Assembly: GCA_028290305.1 (NCBI GenBank)
Contig: JAQGKC010000318.1
Location: 3,484-67,483 of the forward strand
DNA from: Bradyrhizobium sp.
Lineage (GTDB): Bacteria > Pseudomonadota > Alphaproteobacteria > Rhizobiales > Xanthobacteraceae
Length of the DNA: 64,000 bases
Reading direction: 5' to 3'
Shown piece after piece: positions 28,075-36,625 of the stretch. The stretch's first letter is position 1. The number at the start of each line of letters is the position of its first letter. The position numbers and the translations under genes are program-made. The notes beneath the pieces are model-generated. The model was given only the letters and a program-made list of their open reading frames with translations. It ran no database searches and was not told where the DNA came from.

Positions 28075-28782
28075 TTGGCCAAGACAAAGCGAATCTTGAA
28101 ATGGCAGCGCGATCCCGAGGGCATGCGGATTCGCATTCTCGAGGCCGCCAAGCAGGAATTCGCCACGCATGGCCTCGCCGGCGCGCGCGTTGATCGGATT
28201 GCGGCCAAGGCCGGTGCCAACAAGCGCATGCTATATTACCACGTCGGCAAGAAGGATGATCTCTACCTCGCGGTGCTCGAAGGCGCCTATGAGCAGATAC
28301 GGGTCGAGGAACGCGGGCTCGATCTGGAACATCTCGATCCGCCCGAGGCAATCGAGCGCTTGATCGGTTTCACCTGGAATTACTTCATCCGCAACCCGGA
28401 ATTCCTGGCGCTGCTGAACACCGAAAATCTGGCGCGGGCGCGCCATCTCAAGCGATCCACCAAGGTCAAATCGATGCATTCACCGTTCGTCGAGATGATC
28501 CGCACCGTGGTGACGCGCGGCGTGGAAAGCGGCGACTTCCCGGTCGCGGTCGATCCGGTACAACTCTATATTTCGATCGCGGCTCTATCCTTTTTCTATT
28601 TGTCGAACAGCGCGACCCTAAGCGTGATTTTCGGCCGCGACCTCCTGAAGAAGGAAGCCAGGGAGGAGCGACTTGGCCATATGGTCGCGCTGGTGCTGGC
28701 GGCTCTGACCGGAAAATCCGTCGCCGCCTTTGGCAAGAATAAAACGCCGAGGCTGCGTCCTCCGGCACACCATACCGCCTGA
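28075..28782 (+). CDS. TetR/AcrR-family transcriptional regulator
   Basis: 235 residues, TTG start at 28075 (MAKTKRILKWQRDPEG); no ATG is available upstream of the DNA-binding domain, the next one (28123) would cut into it. TetR helix-turn-helix about residues 20-65 (IRILEAAKQEFATHGLAGARVDRIAAKAGANKRMLYYHVGKKDDLY). The C-terminal ligand domain resembles the TetR_C_6-type of hydrocarbon or drug sensors. It lies upstream of, and on the same strand as, the ABC/catabolic operon that starts at 29153, separated by a repeat region; it is a likely regulator of that operon, but this is inference. Confidence 0.88.
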   Translation: MAKTKRILKWQRDPEGMRIRILEAAKQEFATHGLAGARVDRIAAKAGANKRMLYYHVGKKDDLYLAVLEGAYEQIRVEERGLDLEHLDPPEAIERLIGFTWNYFIRNPEFLALLNTENLARARHLKRSTKVKSMHSPFVEMIRTVVTRGVESGDFPVAVDPVQLYISIAALSFFYLSNSATLSVIFGRDLLKKEAREERLGHMVALVLAALTGKSVAAFGKNKTPRLRPPAHHTA

Positions 28783-28798
28783 TCTAACTTTCCCAGGG

Positions 28799-29012
28799 TC
28801 GTCCCGGCGAGCGCCCGCTTTCCCGTCGCCCCTTGCGGGAGAGGGTGCACAGGCGGCCTTCGGCCGCCGTACTAGATAGAACGCCGATGCTTTGCATCGG
28901 CTATGGCGAAGCGAAGGCGGGTGAGGGGAACTGAGTCCGCGTATCGTCGCGCCCCCTCACCCGGCTCAATCTCGCTTCGCTCGATTTCGCCACCCCCACA
29001 AGGGGAGAGGGG
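28799..29012. repeat. Intergenic repeat region upstream of the ABC/catabolic operon
   Basis: The 370-base gap 28783-29152 carries no gene. It contains hairpins ggcggcc/ggccgcc (28852-28868) and gccgatgc/gcatcggc (28883-28901), then aggcgggtgaggggaact and ccccctcacccggctc, and a caaggggagagggg stretch, all signatures of Bradyrhizobium-type dispersed repeats. From about 29013 to 29140 the sequence becomes AT-richer (ttaatttgt near 29113) and presumably holds the operon promoter. Confidence 0.65.
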
Positions 29013-29152
29013 AAGAAATCCCCGGCTTGAGTTCGCTTGCTTGGACGGCGTTGAAAGACGGTCGCGGCAATTTGGTGTTCGGAAGGCCCTAGACAGTATT
29101 TATCCAACAAGTTAATTTGTGGCCGAAAAGCAAACGATCGAGGGAGAGAACA

Positions 29153-29962
29153 TTGGTCGAGCCGAAAGGCCCTGGAAGCGTGTCGAAAGCGCTCAATGCA
29201 GCGTGGATCCGGCCGTTTGTGTTCCTGATTTTCATCGTGGTCGCCTGGGATTTGGCCATCCGGCTGTTCCGGATTCCGGCATATCAAGTCCCGGCGCCCG
29301 GTGATGTCATTGTGGTGCTGTGGCAGGATTGGCCGGAGCTGTTGCGGCAGGCGTGGCCTACCACCTATGCGACATTGGGCGGCTTTCTGTTGTCGGCCGT
29401 GTTCGGCATTCCCGTCGCGATGCTGATCGCGGGATCGAAGACGGTGGAAAGCTACGTCTATCCACTGCTGGTGTTCTCGCAATCGGTGCCGAAAGTCGCG
29501 ATCGCGCCGCTGTTCGTGGTCTGGTTCGGCTTCGGCATCATTCCGAAGGTGATTTCGGCATTCCTGCTTGGATTTTTTCCGGTGGTGGTGTCCGCCGTGC
29601 AGGGGTTCAAATCGGTCGATCCTGACATGGTCGATCTCGCGCGCGCGATGCAGGGTAGTCGCTTCCAGGTGTTTTGCGCGGTCAACCTGCCGCACGCAAT
29701 GCCGGCGATTTTTTCCGGCTTGAAAGTCTCGGTGACGCTGGCCGTAGTCGGTGCGGTGGTCGGCGAATTCGTCGGTTCCAATTCGGGCATCGGTTATGTG
29801 CTGCAGCGCTCGATCGGCACCTTCGACCTGCCGACCATGTTTGCGGCGCTGGTGATCCTGGCGCTGCTCGGCGTCGTGCTGTTCTGGATCGTCGATCGGA
29901 TCGAGCGCTTTGTAATTCCCTGGCATGTCAGCCAGCGCGAGGACATTATTTTCGCCGCGTGA
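29153..29962 (+). CDS. ABC transporter permease (SsuC/TauC type)
   Basis: 269 residues from TTG 29153, chosen because gagggagag lies immediately upstream; the open frame to 29117 adds only a basic, unlikely leader. Six transmembrane helices and the BPD_transp_1 segment with EAA-like loop (VDLARAMQGSRFQVFCAVNLPHAMP). Type matches importers with NMT1/THI5-like binding proteins (sulphonates, nitrate, pyrimidines, aromatic acids). First gene of an apparent seven-gene operon through 36501. Confidence 0.88.
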   Translation: MVEPKGPGSVSKALNAAWIRPFVFLIFIVVAWDLAIRLFRIPAYQVPAPGDVIVVLWQDWPELLRQAWPTTYATLGGFLLSAVFGIPVAMLIAGSKTVESYVYPLLVFSQSVPKVAIAPLFVVWFGFGIIPKVISAFLLGFFPVVVSAVQGFKSVDPDMVDLARAMQGSRFQVFCAVNLPHAMPAIFSGLKVSVTLAVVGAVVGEFVGSNSGIGYVLQRSIGTFDLPTMFAALVILALLGVVLFWIVDRIERFVIPWHVSQREDIIFAA

Positions 29963-30025
29963 GCGGCGAGACACAATCAAGCGGCCTGCCAAGGGCCCAC
30001 GGTAAAACACCAATGGGAGGATGAG

Positions 30026-31015
30026 ATGGTGCGATTTGTAACGGCGTTTTCGGCAATATTGCTCTGGACGGTACTCGCGGTGGCTCCCGCGGCGGCAGCG
30101 GATAAGGTCGTGCTGATGCTGAACTGGTACGTCTATGGTGAGCATGCGCCGTTCTATTACGGCAAGGCGAAAGGCATCTACGCCGCCGAAAACATCGATC
30201 TCGAGATTCAGGAAGGCCGCGGCTCGGCGGCGACCACGCAGGCCGTGGCGGCCAAGACCGCCGACTTCGGTTATGTCGACGTACCCACCATGATGCGCGC
30301 GACCGTGAAGGGCGCGCCTGTCATCGCCACCGGCGTGCTGCTGCAGACCAGCCCGATGTCGGCGATGGGCTTCGCCGACAAGAACATCCGCAAGCCCGAG
30401 GATATCAAGGGCAAGACCGTCGCGATCACGCCGGCGGATTCCATGACGCAGATATGGCCGCTGTTTCTGAAGAAGACCGGCCTGAAGGAAAGCGACTTCA
30501 CCACGGTGGCCGGCGACGGTCAGACCAAGCTGAATGCCGTGATCAACGGACAGGCGGATCTGCTGCTCGGATACGTCATGGACCAGTCGATGAAGATCAA
30601 GGACGCCACCGGCAAGGACGTCTATCCGATCAAGTTCGCCGACTACGGCATCCACATGGTCTCTTCCGGCCTGATCGCCAACACCGACTACGTCAAGGCC
30701 AACGCCGATCTCGTCAAGCGCTTCATGTCGGCCACGACAAAGGCCGTCGAGGCCGCCGAGAAGGATCCGAAAGCCGCCGCGCAGTCGATCCTCGACGCCA
30801 ATCCGAAAGGCGGCAAGATCGACACGCTCACGCAAGGTTTTGAGCTGACGATACCGCTCTATCGCACGCCGGAAACCAAGGGCAAACGGCCGTTCCAGGT
30901 GACCGATCAGAACATGACCGACAGCGTCAACCTGATGGTTGGGTATGGCGGCCTTGATGGCAAGGCCAAGGACAATCCGAAGGCGTTTTACACCAACGAT
31001 TATCTGCCGAAGTAG
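30026..31015 (+). CDS. ABC transporter substrate-binding protein (NMT1/THI5-like)
   Basis: 329 residues, ATG 30026 with gggaggatgag upstream. Signal peptide with core AILLWTVLAVAPAAAA, cleaved near residue 24. Mature part shows the NMT1/THI5 and SsuA pattern: VVLMLNWYVYGEHAPFYYGKAKGIYAAENIDLEIQEGRGS, then TAQAV and DFGYVDVPTMMRATVKGAPV. The aromatic-rich opening NWYVYGEHAPFYYG is expected to line the ligand pocket. Ligand unknown; downstream genes point to a cyclic or sugar-derived compound. Confidence 0.9.
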   Translation: MVRFVTAFSAILLWTVLAVAPAAAADKVVLMLNWYVYGEHAPFYYGKAKGIYAAENIDLEIQEGRGSAATTQAVAAKTADFGYVDVPTMMRATVKGAPVIATGVLLQTSPMSAMGFADKNIRKPEDIKGKTVAITPADSMTQIWPLFLKKTGLKESDFTTVAGDGQTKLNAVINGQADLLLGYVMDQSMKIKDATGKDVYPIKFADYGIHMVSSGLIANTDYVKANADLVKRFMSATTKAVEAAEKDPKAAAQSILDANPKGGKIDTLTQGFELTIPLYRTPETKGKRPFQVTDQNMTDSVNLMVGYGGLDGKAKDNPKAFYTNDYLPK

Positions 31016-31024
31016 GTTTAGTGA

Positions 31025-31873
31025 ATGAACCCAGCGACCAAGACAACTGGTGTAGGCCTATCGGGTGCGCATCTGCGCGTCGTGTCTGACCGCGCCGCTG
31101 ACGGCACGACGGGAATTCAGCTTTCCGGCGTGTCGAAAACCTACAGGTCGCGCGATGGCGATGTGCCATCATTGCGTCCGTTGGACTTTCATATCAACGC
31201 CGGCGAGTTCTTTGTCGTGGTCGGACCGTCCGGCTGCGGCAAGTCCACGCTGCTGAAAATGATTTCCGGGCTTCTGCCGCCCTCGACCGGCGAGATTTTT
31301 GTCGAGGGCGAGCAGGTGACCAAGCCGCACGGCAATGTCGGCATCGTGTTTCAGAATGCGTTGCTGCTGCCATGGCGAAATATCCTCGCCAACGTGATGC
31401 TGCCGATCGACATGAAGCGGCTGCCCCGCGATCAATATCTGCCGCGCGCGAAGGCGCTGTTGAAGCTGGTCGGTCTCGAAGGCTTCGAAAAGAAACTACC
31501 CTGGCAATTGTCCGGAGGCATGCAGCAGCGGGCGTCGATCTGCCGGGCGCTGGTGCACGATCCCAAGATCATGCTGATGGACGAGCCGTTCGGCGCGCTC
31601 GATGCCATGACGCGCGAGCGCATGAACGTCGAACTGATGCGTAATCAGCGCGAAACCGGCAAGACCGTGCTGCTGATCACGCACTCGATTCCGGAAGCCG
31701 TGTTCCTCGCCGATCGCGTCCTGGTCATGACCGAGCGTCCCGGCGCGATCGCCGCGATCTACGACGTGCCGCTGCCGCGGCCGCGTTCGCTCGACGTCAT
31801 GGCGGATCCGGTCTTTACCGAACTGGTGCAGCGCATCCGCAAGCATTTCTTCACCCAAAGCGCGCTGGACTGA
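31025..31873 (+). CDS. ABC transporter ATP-binding protein (SsuB/TauB type)
   Basis: 282 residues, ATG 31025. Walker A GPSGCGKST (67-75), ABC signature LSGGMQQRASICRAL (about 160-174) and Walker B IMLMDEPFGALD (about 180-191), with the H-loop histidine in LLITHSIPEA. Energises the permease at 29153-29962. It follows the binding-protein stop by 9 bases and precedes the enolase-superfamily gene by 11. Confidence 0.95.
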   Translation: MNPATKTTGVGLSGAHLRVVSDRAADGTTGIQLSGVSKTYRSRDGDVPSLRPLDFHINAGEFFVVVGPSGCGKSTLLKMISGLLPPSTGEIFVEGEQVTKPHGNVGIVFQNALLLPWRNILANVMLPIDMKRLPRDQYLPRAKALLKLVGLEGFEKKLPWQLSGGMQQRASICRALVHDPKIMLMDEPFGALDAMTRERMNVELMRNQRETGKTVLLITHSIPEAVFLADRVLVMTERPGAIAAIYDVPLPRPRSLDVMADPVFTELVQRIRKHFFTQSALD

Positions 31874-31884
31874 GGCAGGACACC

Positions 31885-33285
31885 ATGCCGCCACGTATCG
31901 CCATGCATAACATCGCCTTCTTTGAACGCCTGGTTCGTTTTACCAGGCCGTTCCGCTTTGGCGCCGTGGTCATCCATGTCGCGCCGCAGGCGTTCGTGCG
32001 CGTCGAGATCGAGGTCGAAGGCAAGGGCACTTCGGTCGGCGCGAGCGCCGAAATGCTGGTGCCGAAATGGTTCGACAAGCGGCCGCACCTTGCGCCGGAA
32101 GAGACCGTTACCGAGTTGCGGCGCTCGCTGATGATCGCGCGCGATCTCTATCTGGCGGGTTCAGGCTTCAACACGGCATTCGGGCATCATGCCAAACGCA
32201 TCGCGGCGCAGGTCGAGGCTTGCGCGAGAGAAGACATCCCGCCGCTTGCAGCCGCCTATGGTCCGGCTGAAATCGACAAGGCGATGCTTGATGCGCTGCT
32301 TCGCTGCGCCGGCGTTAATTTCTTCGATGGCATGATCGGGAATATCGCGGGGATGGACGCGGGTTTATCGCCTGATCTGCAAGACGACGACATTGCGCAT
32401 TTTCTCGAAAGCCGGCGGCGGCTCGATCGCGTCGCCATCAGGCACACTGTCGGTCTCGACGATCAGGTCGAGGGCACGGGTGGTGTCGCCGACATCAAGG
32501 AAAATGCCGGCGCCCGCTATTTCAAGCTCAAGCTCAACGGTGATCCCGAAGCGGATGCCGCGCGGCTGATCCGCATCGGAAGGGAACTCGCCACGCTCTC
32601 GCACGACTATGGCGTCACGCTGGATGCCAATGAGCAATATGCCGACCTCGCGGCTCTGGGCGCGTTGGTCGATCGCCTCGATCGCGACAGCGCATTGAGG
32701 CCGCTTGCGACAAAGCTGCTGTATATCGAGCAGCCGATGCCGCGCGACATCTTCAGGCAGTCGCCGCTCGGTGCGCTCGCGGCCCGCGATTTCATCATCG
32801 ACGAGGCCGACGACTCCTATGATGCTTTCCCGGCGGCTCGCGCGCTTGGCTATCGCGGCATCTCCTCCAAATCATGCAAGGGGATCTACAAATCGATCGT
32901 CAACGCGACACGCGCTGCCAAGTGGAGCGAAGCTGGCGAAAAATTCTTCATCTCGGGCGAGGACCTGACCTGTCAGGCCGGTCTCGGCGTGCAGCAGGAT
33001 CTCGCGCTTGGTGCGTTGATCGGCGTCACCCATGCCGAGCGCAACGGCCATCACTATGTCGATGGTTTCGGTGACACGCCCGCCACGGAAGCGCAGGCAT
33101 TTCTCGCAGCGCATCCCGGTCTCTACATCAGCGACGGCAACAGCATTCGGCTGTCGATTCACGACGGCGATCTCCTGACGGGATCGCTGGTCGCGCCGGG
33201 CTTTGCAACGCGTGTGCACCCGGATTGGTCGGCACTGTCGCCACTTGAGCAACCAAGAGCAAAAATAAAGGAGCAAGCAATATGA
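31885..33285 (+). CDS. Enolase-superfamily protein (mandelate racemase/muconate-lactonising-like)
   Basis: 466 residues, ATG 31885. The C-terminal barrel shows the superfamily pattern: Lys214-Leu-Lys216 (YFKLKLNG), metal ligands Asp247 (TLDANEQY), Glu282 (YIEQPMP) and Asp306/Glu307 (IIDEADDS), and Lys329 (GISSKSCKG) at the sixth strand. KxK plus a later lysine is the muconate-lactonising-enzyme arrangement rather than the His-Asp dyad of mandelate racemase. At 466 residues it is about 80-100 longer than usual, with an extended N-terminal capping region. It likely eliminates, isomerises or racemises an acid imported by the upstream transporter. The stop overlaps the next start by 4 bases. Confidence 0.82.
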   Translation: MPPRIAMHNIAFFERLVRFTRPFRFGAVVIHVAPQAFVRVEIEVEGKGTSVGASAEMLVPKWFDKRPHLAPEETVTELRRSLMIARDLYLAGSGFNTAFGHHAKRIAAQVEACAREDIPPLAAAYGPAEIDKAMLDALLRCAGVNFFDGMIGNIAGMDAGLSPDLQDDDIAHFLESRRRLDRVAIRHTVGLDDQVEGTGGVADIKENAGARYFKLKLNGDPEADAARLIRIGRELATLSHDYGVTLDANEQYADLAALGALVDRLDRDSALRPLATKLLYIEQPMPRDIFRQSPLGALAARDFIIDEADDSYDAFPAARALGYRGISSKSCKGIYKSIVNATRAAKWSEAGEKFFISGEDLTCQAGLGVQQDLALGALIGVTHAERNGHHYVDGFGDTPATEAQAFLAAHPGLYISDGNSIRLSIHDGDLLTGSLVAPGFATRVHPDWSALSPLEQPRAKIKEQAI

Positions 33286-34433
33286 AGACGCAACGCCTCG
33301 GCATAATCATGAACGGTGTCACCGGCCGCATGGGACTGAATCAGCATCTGATCCGCTCGATCATCGCGATTCGCGATTCCGGCGGCGTGCTGCTTGGCAA
33401 CGGCGACCGCATGATGCCGGATCCGATCCTGGTCGGCCGCGACGCCGACAAGGTCGAGCGTCTCGCCAAGCAGTTCAACGTGCAACGCTGGACCACCGAC
33501 CTCGACCAGGCGCTGACCGAGAAGAGCGACACCATCTTCTTCGATGCTGCGACCACGCAAGCGCGGCCGTCGCTGCTGACCAGGGCGATCAATGCCGGCA
33601 AGCACGTCTATTGCGAAAAGCCGATCGCGACCAATCTCGAAGAGGCGGTGGCGGTGCTCAAATTGGCTAACGCCAAGGGCGTCAAGCACGGCACCGTGCA
33701 GGACAAGCTGTTCCTGCCGGGTCTGAAGAAGCTGGCGTTCCTGCGCGATTCCGGCTTCTTCGGCCGGATGCTCTCGGTGCGCGGCGAATTCGGTTACTGG
33801 GTGTTCGAAGGCGGCTGGCAGGAGGCGCAGCGGCCGTCATGGAATTATCGCAGCGAAGACGGTGGCGGCATCATTCTCGATATGGTCTGCCACTGGCGCT
33901 ATGTGCTCGACAATTTGTTCGGTGAAGTCGAAAGCGTGAGCTGTCTCGGCACCACGGATATTCCCGAACGTTTTGACGAGAAGGGCAAGAAATACACCGC
34001 GACCGCGGACGATTCCGCCTACGCGACCTTCAAGCTCAAGGGTGGCGTGATCGCACACATCAATATGTCCTGGGTGACGCGGGTTTATCGCGACGATCTC
34101 GTGACCTTCCAGGTCAATGGCACCCACGGCTCGGCGGTGGCCGGGCTCACCGATTGCGTCATTCAGGCGCGGCAGGCAACGCCGCGGCCGGTGTGGAATC
34201 CGGACGAGAAGCGCACGCATGATTTCTATGCCGATTGGCAGACGCTGCCGGAAAACGTCGTCTATGACAACGGCTTCAAGGAGCAGTGGGAAATGTTCAT
34301 TCGCCACGTCTGCGAGGACGCGCCCTACAAATACACGCTGCTGGAAGGCGCCAAGGGCGTGCAGTTGGCGGAATGCGCGCTGCAAAGCTGGCGCGAACGA
34401 CGCTGGATCGACGTCGCTCCGATCAAGGTGTGA
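33282..34433 (+). CDS. Gfo/Idh/MocA-family oxidoreductase
   Basis: 383 residues, ATG 33282 overlapping the previous stop (ATGA), preceded by aggagcaag. N-terminal Rossmann motif GVTGRMG (12-18) and the family motif CEKPIATN with Glu112-Lys113-Pro114. C-terminal domain contains DGGGIILDMVCHWRYVLDNLFG, with His where the catalytic residue is expected. Such enzymes oxidise or reduce a sugar or cyclitol hydroxyl with NAD(P). Its translational coupling to the enolase-like gene argues for consecutive steps. Confidence 0.9.
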   Translation: MKTQRLGIIMNGVTGRMGLNQHLIRSIIAIRDSGGVLLGNGDRMMPDPILVGRDADKVERLAKQFNVQRWTTDLDQALTEKSDTIFFDAATTQARPSLLTRAINAGKHVYCEKPIATNLEEAVAVLKLANAKGVKHGTVQDKLFLPGLKKLAFLRDSGFFGRMLSVRGEFGYWVFEGGWQEAQRPSWNYRSEDGGGIILDMVCHWRYVLDNLFGEVESVSCLGTTDIPERFDEKGKKYTATADDSAYATFKLKGGVIAHINMSWVTRVYRDDLVTFQVNGTHGSAVAGLTDCVIQARQATPRPVWNPDEKRTHDFYADWQTLPENVVYDNGFKEQWEMFIRHVCEDAPYKYTLLEGAKGVQLAECALQSWRERRWIDVAPIKV

Positions 34434-34444
34434 GGACTACGGCC

Positions 34445-35638
34445 ATGAACAAACCGGTCTTGCCCATCTCGTCGCTGTCGCTGAAATTGCCGAAAGCGAA
34501 CCGCGAAATCGAAACCTATCGTCTCGCGGCGTCGCGGACGTTTCCGTCCAAACTGCAGGGCACGCTCAACCGCGTGGCGTTTTCGGCGGCCCATGTGGTG
34601 GCCGATCCGCTGGCCGATGTCGACCCGTGGCTGACGGCTGCTGTCGACTGGGATCGTACGATCGCATTTCGCGAACATGTCTGGGACCTTGGCCTCGGTG
34701 TTGCCGAGGCGATGGACACCGCCCAGCGCGGCATGGGGCTGGACTGGCCGACCTCGCTGGAATTGATCCAGCGCTCCGTGAAAGCGGCGAAGGCGAGGGG
34801 CAATGCGCTGGTGTTTTCCGGCGCCGGCACCGACCACTTGGCGCCGGAGGATGCCAAAAGCCTCGATGACGTGATCCGCGCCTATGAAGAGCAGATCGCG
34901 GCCGTCGAAAAGGCGGGTGGGCGGATCATCCTGATGGCGTCGCGTGCGCTGGCCAAAATCGGCCGCAACCCCGATGATTACGCCAAGGTGTATAATCGCG
35001 TGTTGTCGCAGGTTGCGGAGCCCGTGATCATCCACTGGCTCGGCGACATGTTCGATCCGGCATTGGCGAATTACTGGGGCACGTCTCACCTCGATCAGGC
35101 GATGGACGTCGCGGTCGGGGTCATCAACGCCAATGCCGCCAAGGTCGATGGCGTCAAGGTCTCGCTGCTCGACAAGCAGCGCGAAATCGATATGCGCCGG
35201 CGTCTCGATGAGAACGTCAAGATGTATACCGGCGACGATTTCAATTATGCCGAACTGATCGCCGGCGACGAACAAGGTTTTTCCCATGCGCTGCTCGGCA
35301 TCTTCGATGCCATCGCGCCGGCAGCATCCTATGCGCTGTCGCGGTTAGCGGCGGGCGACGAGGCCGGTTTCCGCGACGTGCTGGAGCCGACGGTGCCGCT
35401 GTCCCGCCACATCTTCAAGGCGCCGACGAGGTTCTACAAGACCGGCGTGGTGTTCATGTCCTATCTCAATGGCCATCAAGATCATTTCACGATGGTCGGC
35501 GGCCAGGAAAGCACGCGTTCGACGCTGCATCTGGCCGAACTGTTTCGATTGGCAGACAAAGCCGGATTGCTTGCCAATCCCGAGCTTGCGACGCGGCGCA
35601 TGAAGGCCGTGCTGGCTCTGCGCGGTATCGAAAGCTGA
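34445..35638 (+). CDS. DUF993 / dihydrodipicolinate synthase-like protein
   Basis: 397 residues, ATG 34445 (MNKPVLPISSLSLKLPK); the frame is open upstream but overlaps the preceding gene. TIM-barrel protein of the DUF993 group related to the DHDPS/N-acetylneuraminate lyase family. Lys238 in DGVKVSLLD sits where these enzymes keep the Schiff-base lysine, which suggests an aldolase or retro-aldolase. The segment HWLGDMFDPALANYWG precedes it. With the oxidoreductase and TIM-barrel neighbours it probably cleaves the carbon chain of the pathway intermediate. Substrate unknown. Confidence 0.85.
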   Translation: MNKPVLPISSLSLKLPKANREIETYRLAASRTFPSKLQGTLNRVAFSAAHVVADPLADVDPWLTAAVDWDRTIAFREHVWDLGLGVAEAMDTAQRGMGLDWPTSLELIQRSVKAAKARGNALVFSGAGTDHLAPEDAKSLDDVIRAYEEQIAAVEKAGGRIILMASRALAKIGRNPDDYAKVYNRVLSQVAEPVIIHWLGDMFDPALANYWGTSHLDQAMDVAVGVINANAAKVDGVKVSLLDKQREIDMRRRLDENVKMYTGDDFNYAELIAGDEQGFSHALLGIFDAIAPAASYALSRLAAGDEAGFRDVLEPTVPLSRHIFKAPTRFYKTGVVFMSYLNGHQDHFTMVGGQESTRSTLHLAELFRLADKAGLLANPELATRRMKAVLALRGIES

Positions 35639-36501
35639 TGCGGGATTTTTCTTCCGATCACCGCTGGCTGTCGCTCAATACCGCGACGGTCCGCAAGCAG
35701 GGCGATCTCGTGCAAATCATCGATGCCTGTGCACGGCATAGCATCCGCGCCATCGATCCCTGGCGCGACCAGGTCGCGGCCATCGGCCTCGATCGTGCGG
35801 TGCGTGCGGTGCGCGATGCCGGGCTCGAACTGTCGGGCTATTGCCGGGGCGGGATGTTTACATCGGATGCCGCGCATCGCATCGAGGTGCGCGACGACAA
35901 CCGCCGTGCCGTCGATGAGGCCAAGGCGCTGGGCGCGCCCTGCATCGTGCTGGTGGTCGGCGGTCTGCCGCAATATTCGCGGCCGGGCAGCGCGGCCTCA
36001 AAAGATATTGTGGGCGCGCGGACGCAGGTCGACGACGCCATCGCCGAAATGTTGGACTATGCGCGTGACGCACGGATGCCATTGGCGATCGAGCCGCTGC
36101 ATCCGGCTTACGCCGCCGACCGCGCCTGCGTGAACACCACAAAACAGGCGCTCGATATTTGCGACAGGCTGGATCCGAAGCGCACGGGCGCATTGGGCGT
36201 GGCGCTGGACGTCTATCACATCTGGTGGGATCCGGAATTGCTGCCCCAGATCGCGCGCGCCGGCAAGGACCGGCTGCTGGCATTTCACGTTTGCGACTGG
36301 CTGGTGCCGACCAAGGATATTCTTAACGACCGGGGCATGATGGGCGATGGCGTGATCGATATCAAATCGCTGCGCAACGCGGTCGAGGCCCAGGGTTTTG
36401 CGGGTTATTCCGAAATCGAGATTTTCTCCAGCGACTGGTGGGAGAAACCGATGGACGAGGTCCTGCGGACCTGCATCGCGCGGCATCGCTCAGTGGTGTG
36501 A
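35638..36501 (+). CDS. Sugar phosphate isomerase/epimerase-like TIM-barrel protein
   Basis: 287 residues, ATG 35638 overlapping the previous stop by one base. Xylose isomerase-like/AP endonuclease-2 fold with metal-binding residues Glu152 (AIEPLHP), Asp191 and His194 (ALDVYHIWWDP), His217 (FHVCDW) and Glu261 (EIEIFS). Likely isomerises or epimerises a keto-sugar or cyclitol derivative, or acts as a dehydratase. Last gene of the operon; a palindromic repeat follows. Confidence 0.88.
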   Translation: MRDFSSDHRWLSLNTATVRKQGDLVQIIDACARHSIRAIDPWRDQVAAIGLDRAVRAVRDAGLELSGYCRGGMFTSDAAHRIEVRDDNRRAVDEAKALGAPCIVLVVGGLPQYSRPGSAASKDIVGARTQVDDAIAEMLDYARDARMPLAIEPLHPAYAADRACVNTTKQALDICDRLDPKRTGALGVALDVYHIWWDPELLPQIARAGKDRLLAFHVCDWLVPTKDILNDRGMMGDGVIDIKSLRNAVEAQGFAGYSEIEIFSSDWWEKPMDEVLRTCIARHRSVV

Positions 36502-36525
36502 TAGCACGATCTATTGACGTCAACT

Positions 36526-36590
36526 CGTCATGGCCGGGCTTGTCCCGGCCATCCATGTCTGAGCGCTGATGAAGACGTGGATACGAACTT
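36526..36590. repeat. Palindromic intergenic repeat (atggccggg type)
   Basis: Perfect hairpin atggccggg (36530-36538) and cccggccat (36544-36552), followed by ccatgtctgagcgctgatga and agacgtggat. The same family occurs at 18008-18130. It lies between the converging ends of the catabolic operon and the second P450 and could terminate both. Confidence 0.7.
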
Positions 36591-36625
36591 GGGGTCAGCG
36601 AATAGTTCGAATCCTCACCGTGAGG

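Noticed and set aside
28901..30835. A 644-codon minus-strand open frame
   Set aside because: Antisense to the ABC permease and binding-protein genes, no recognisable domain.
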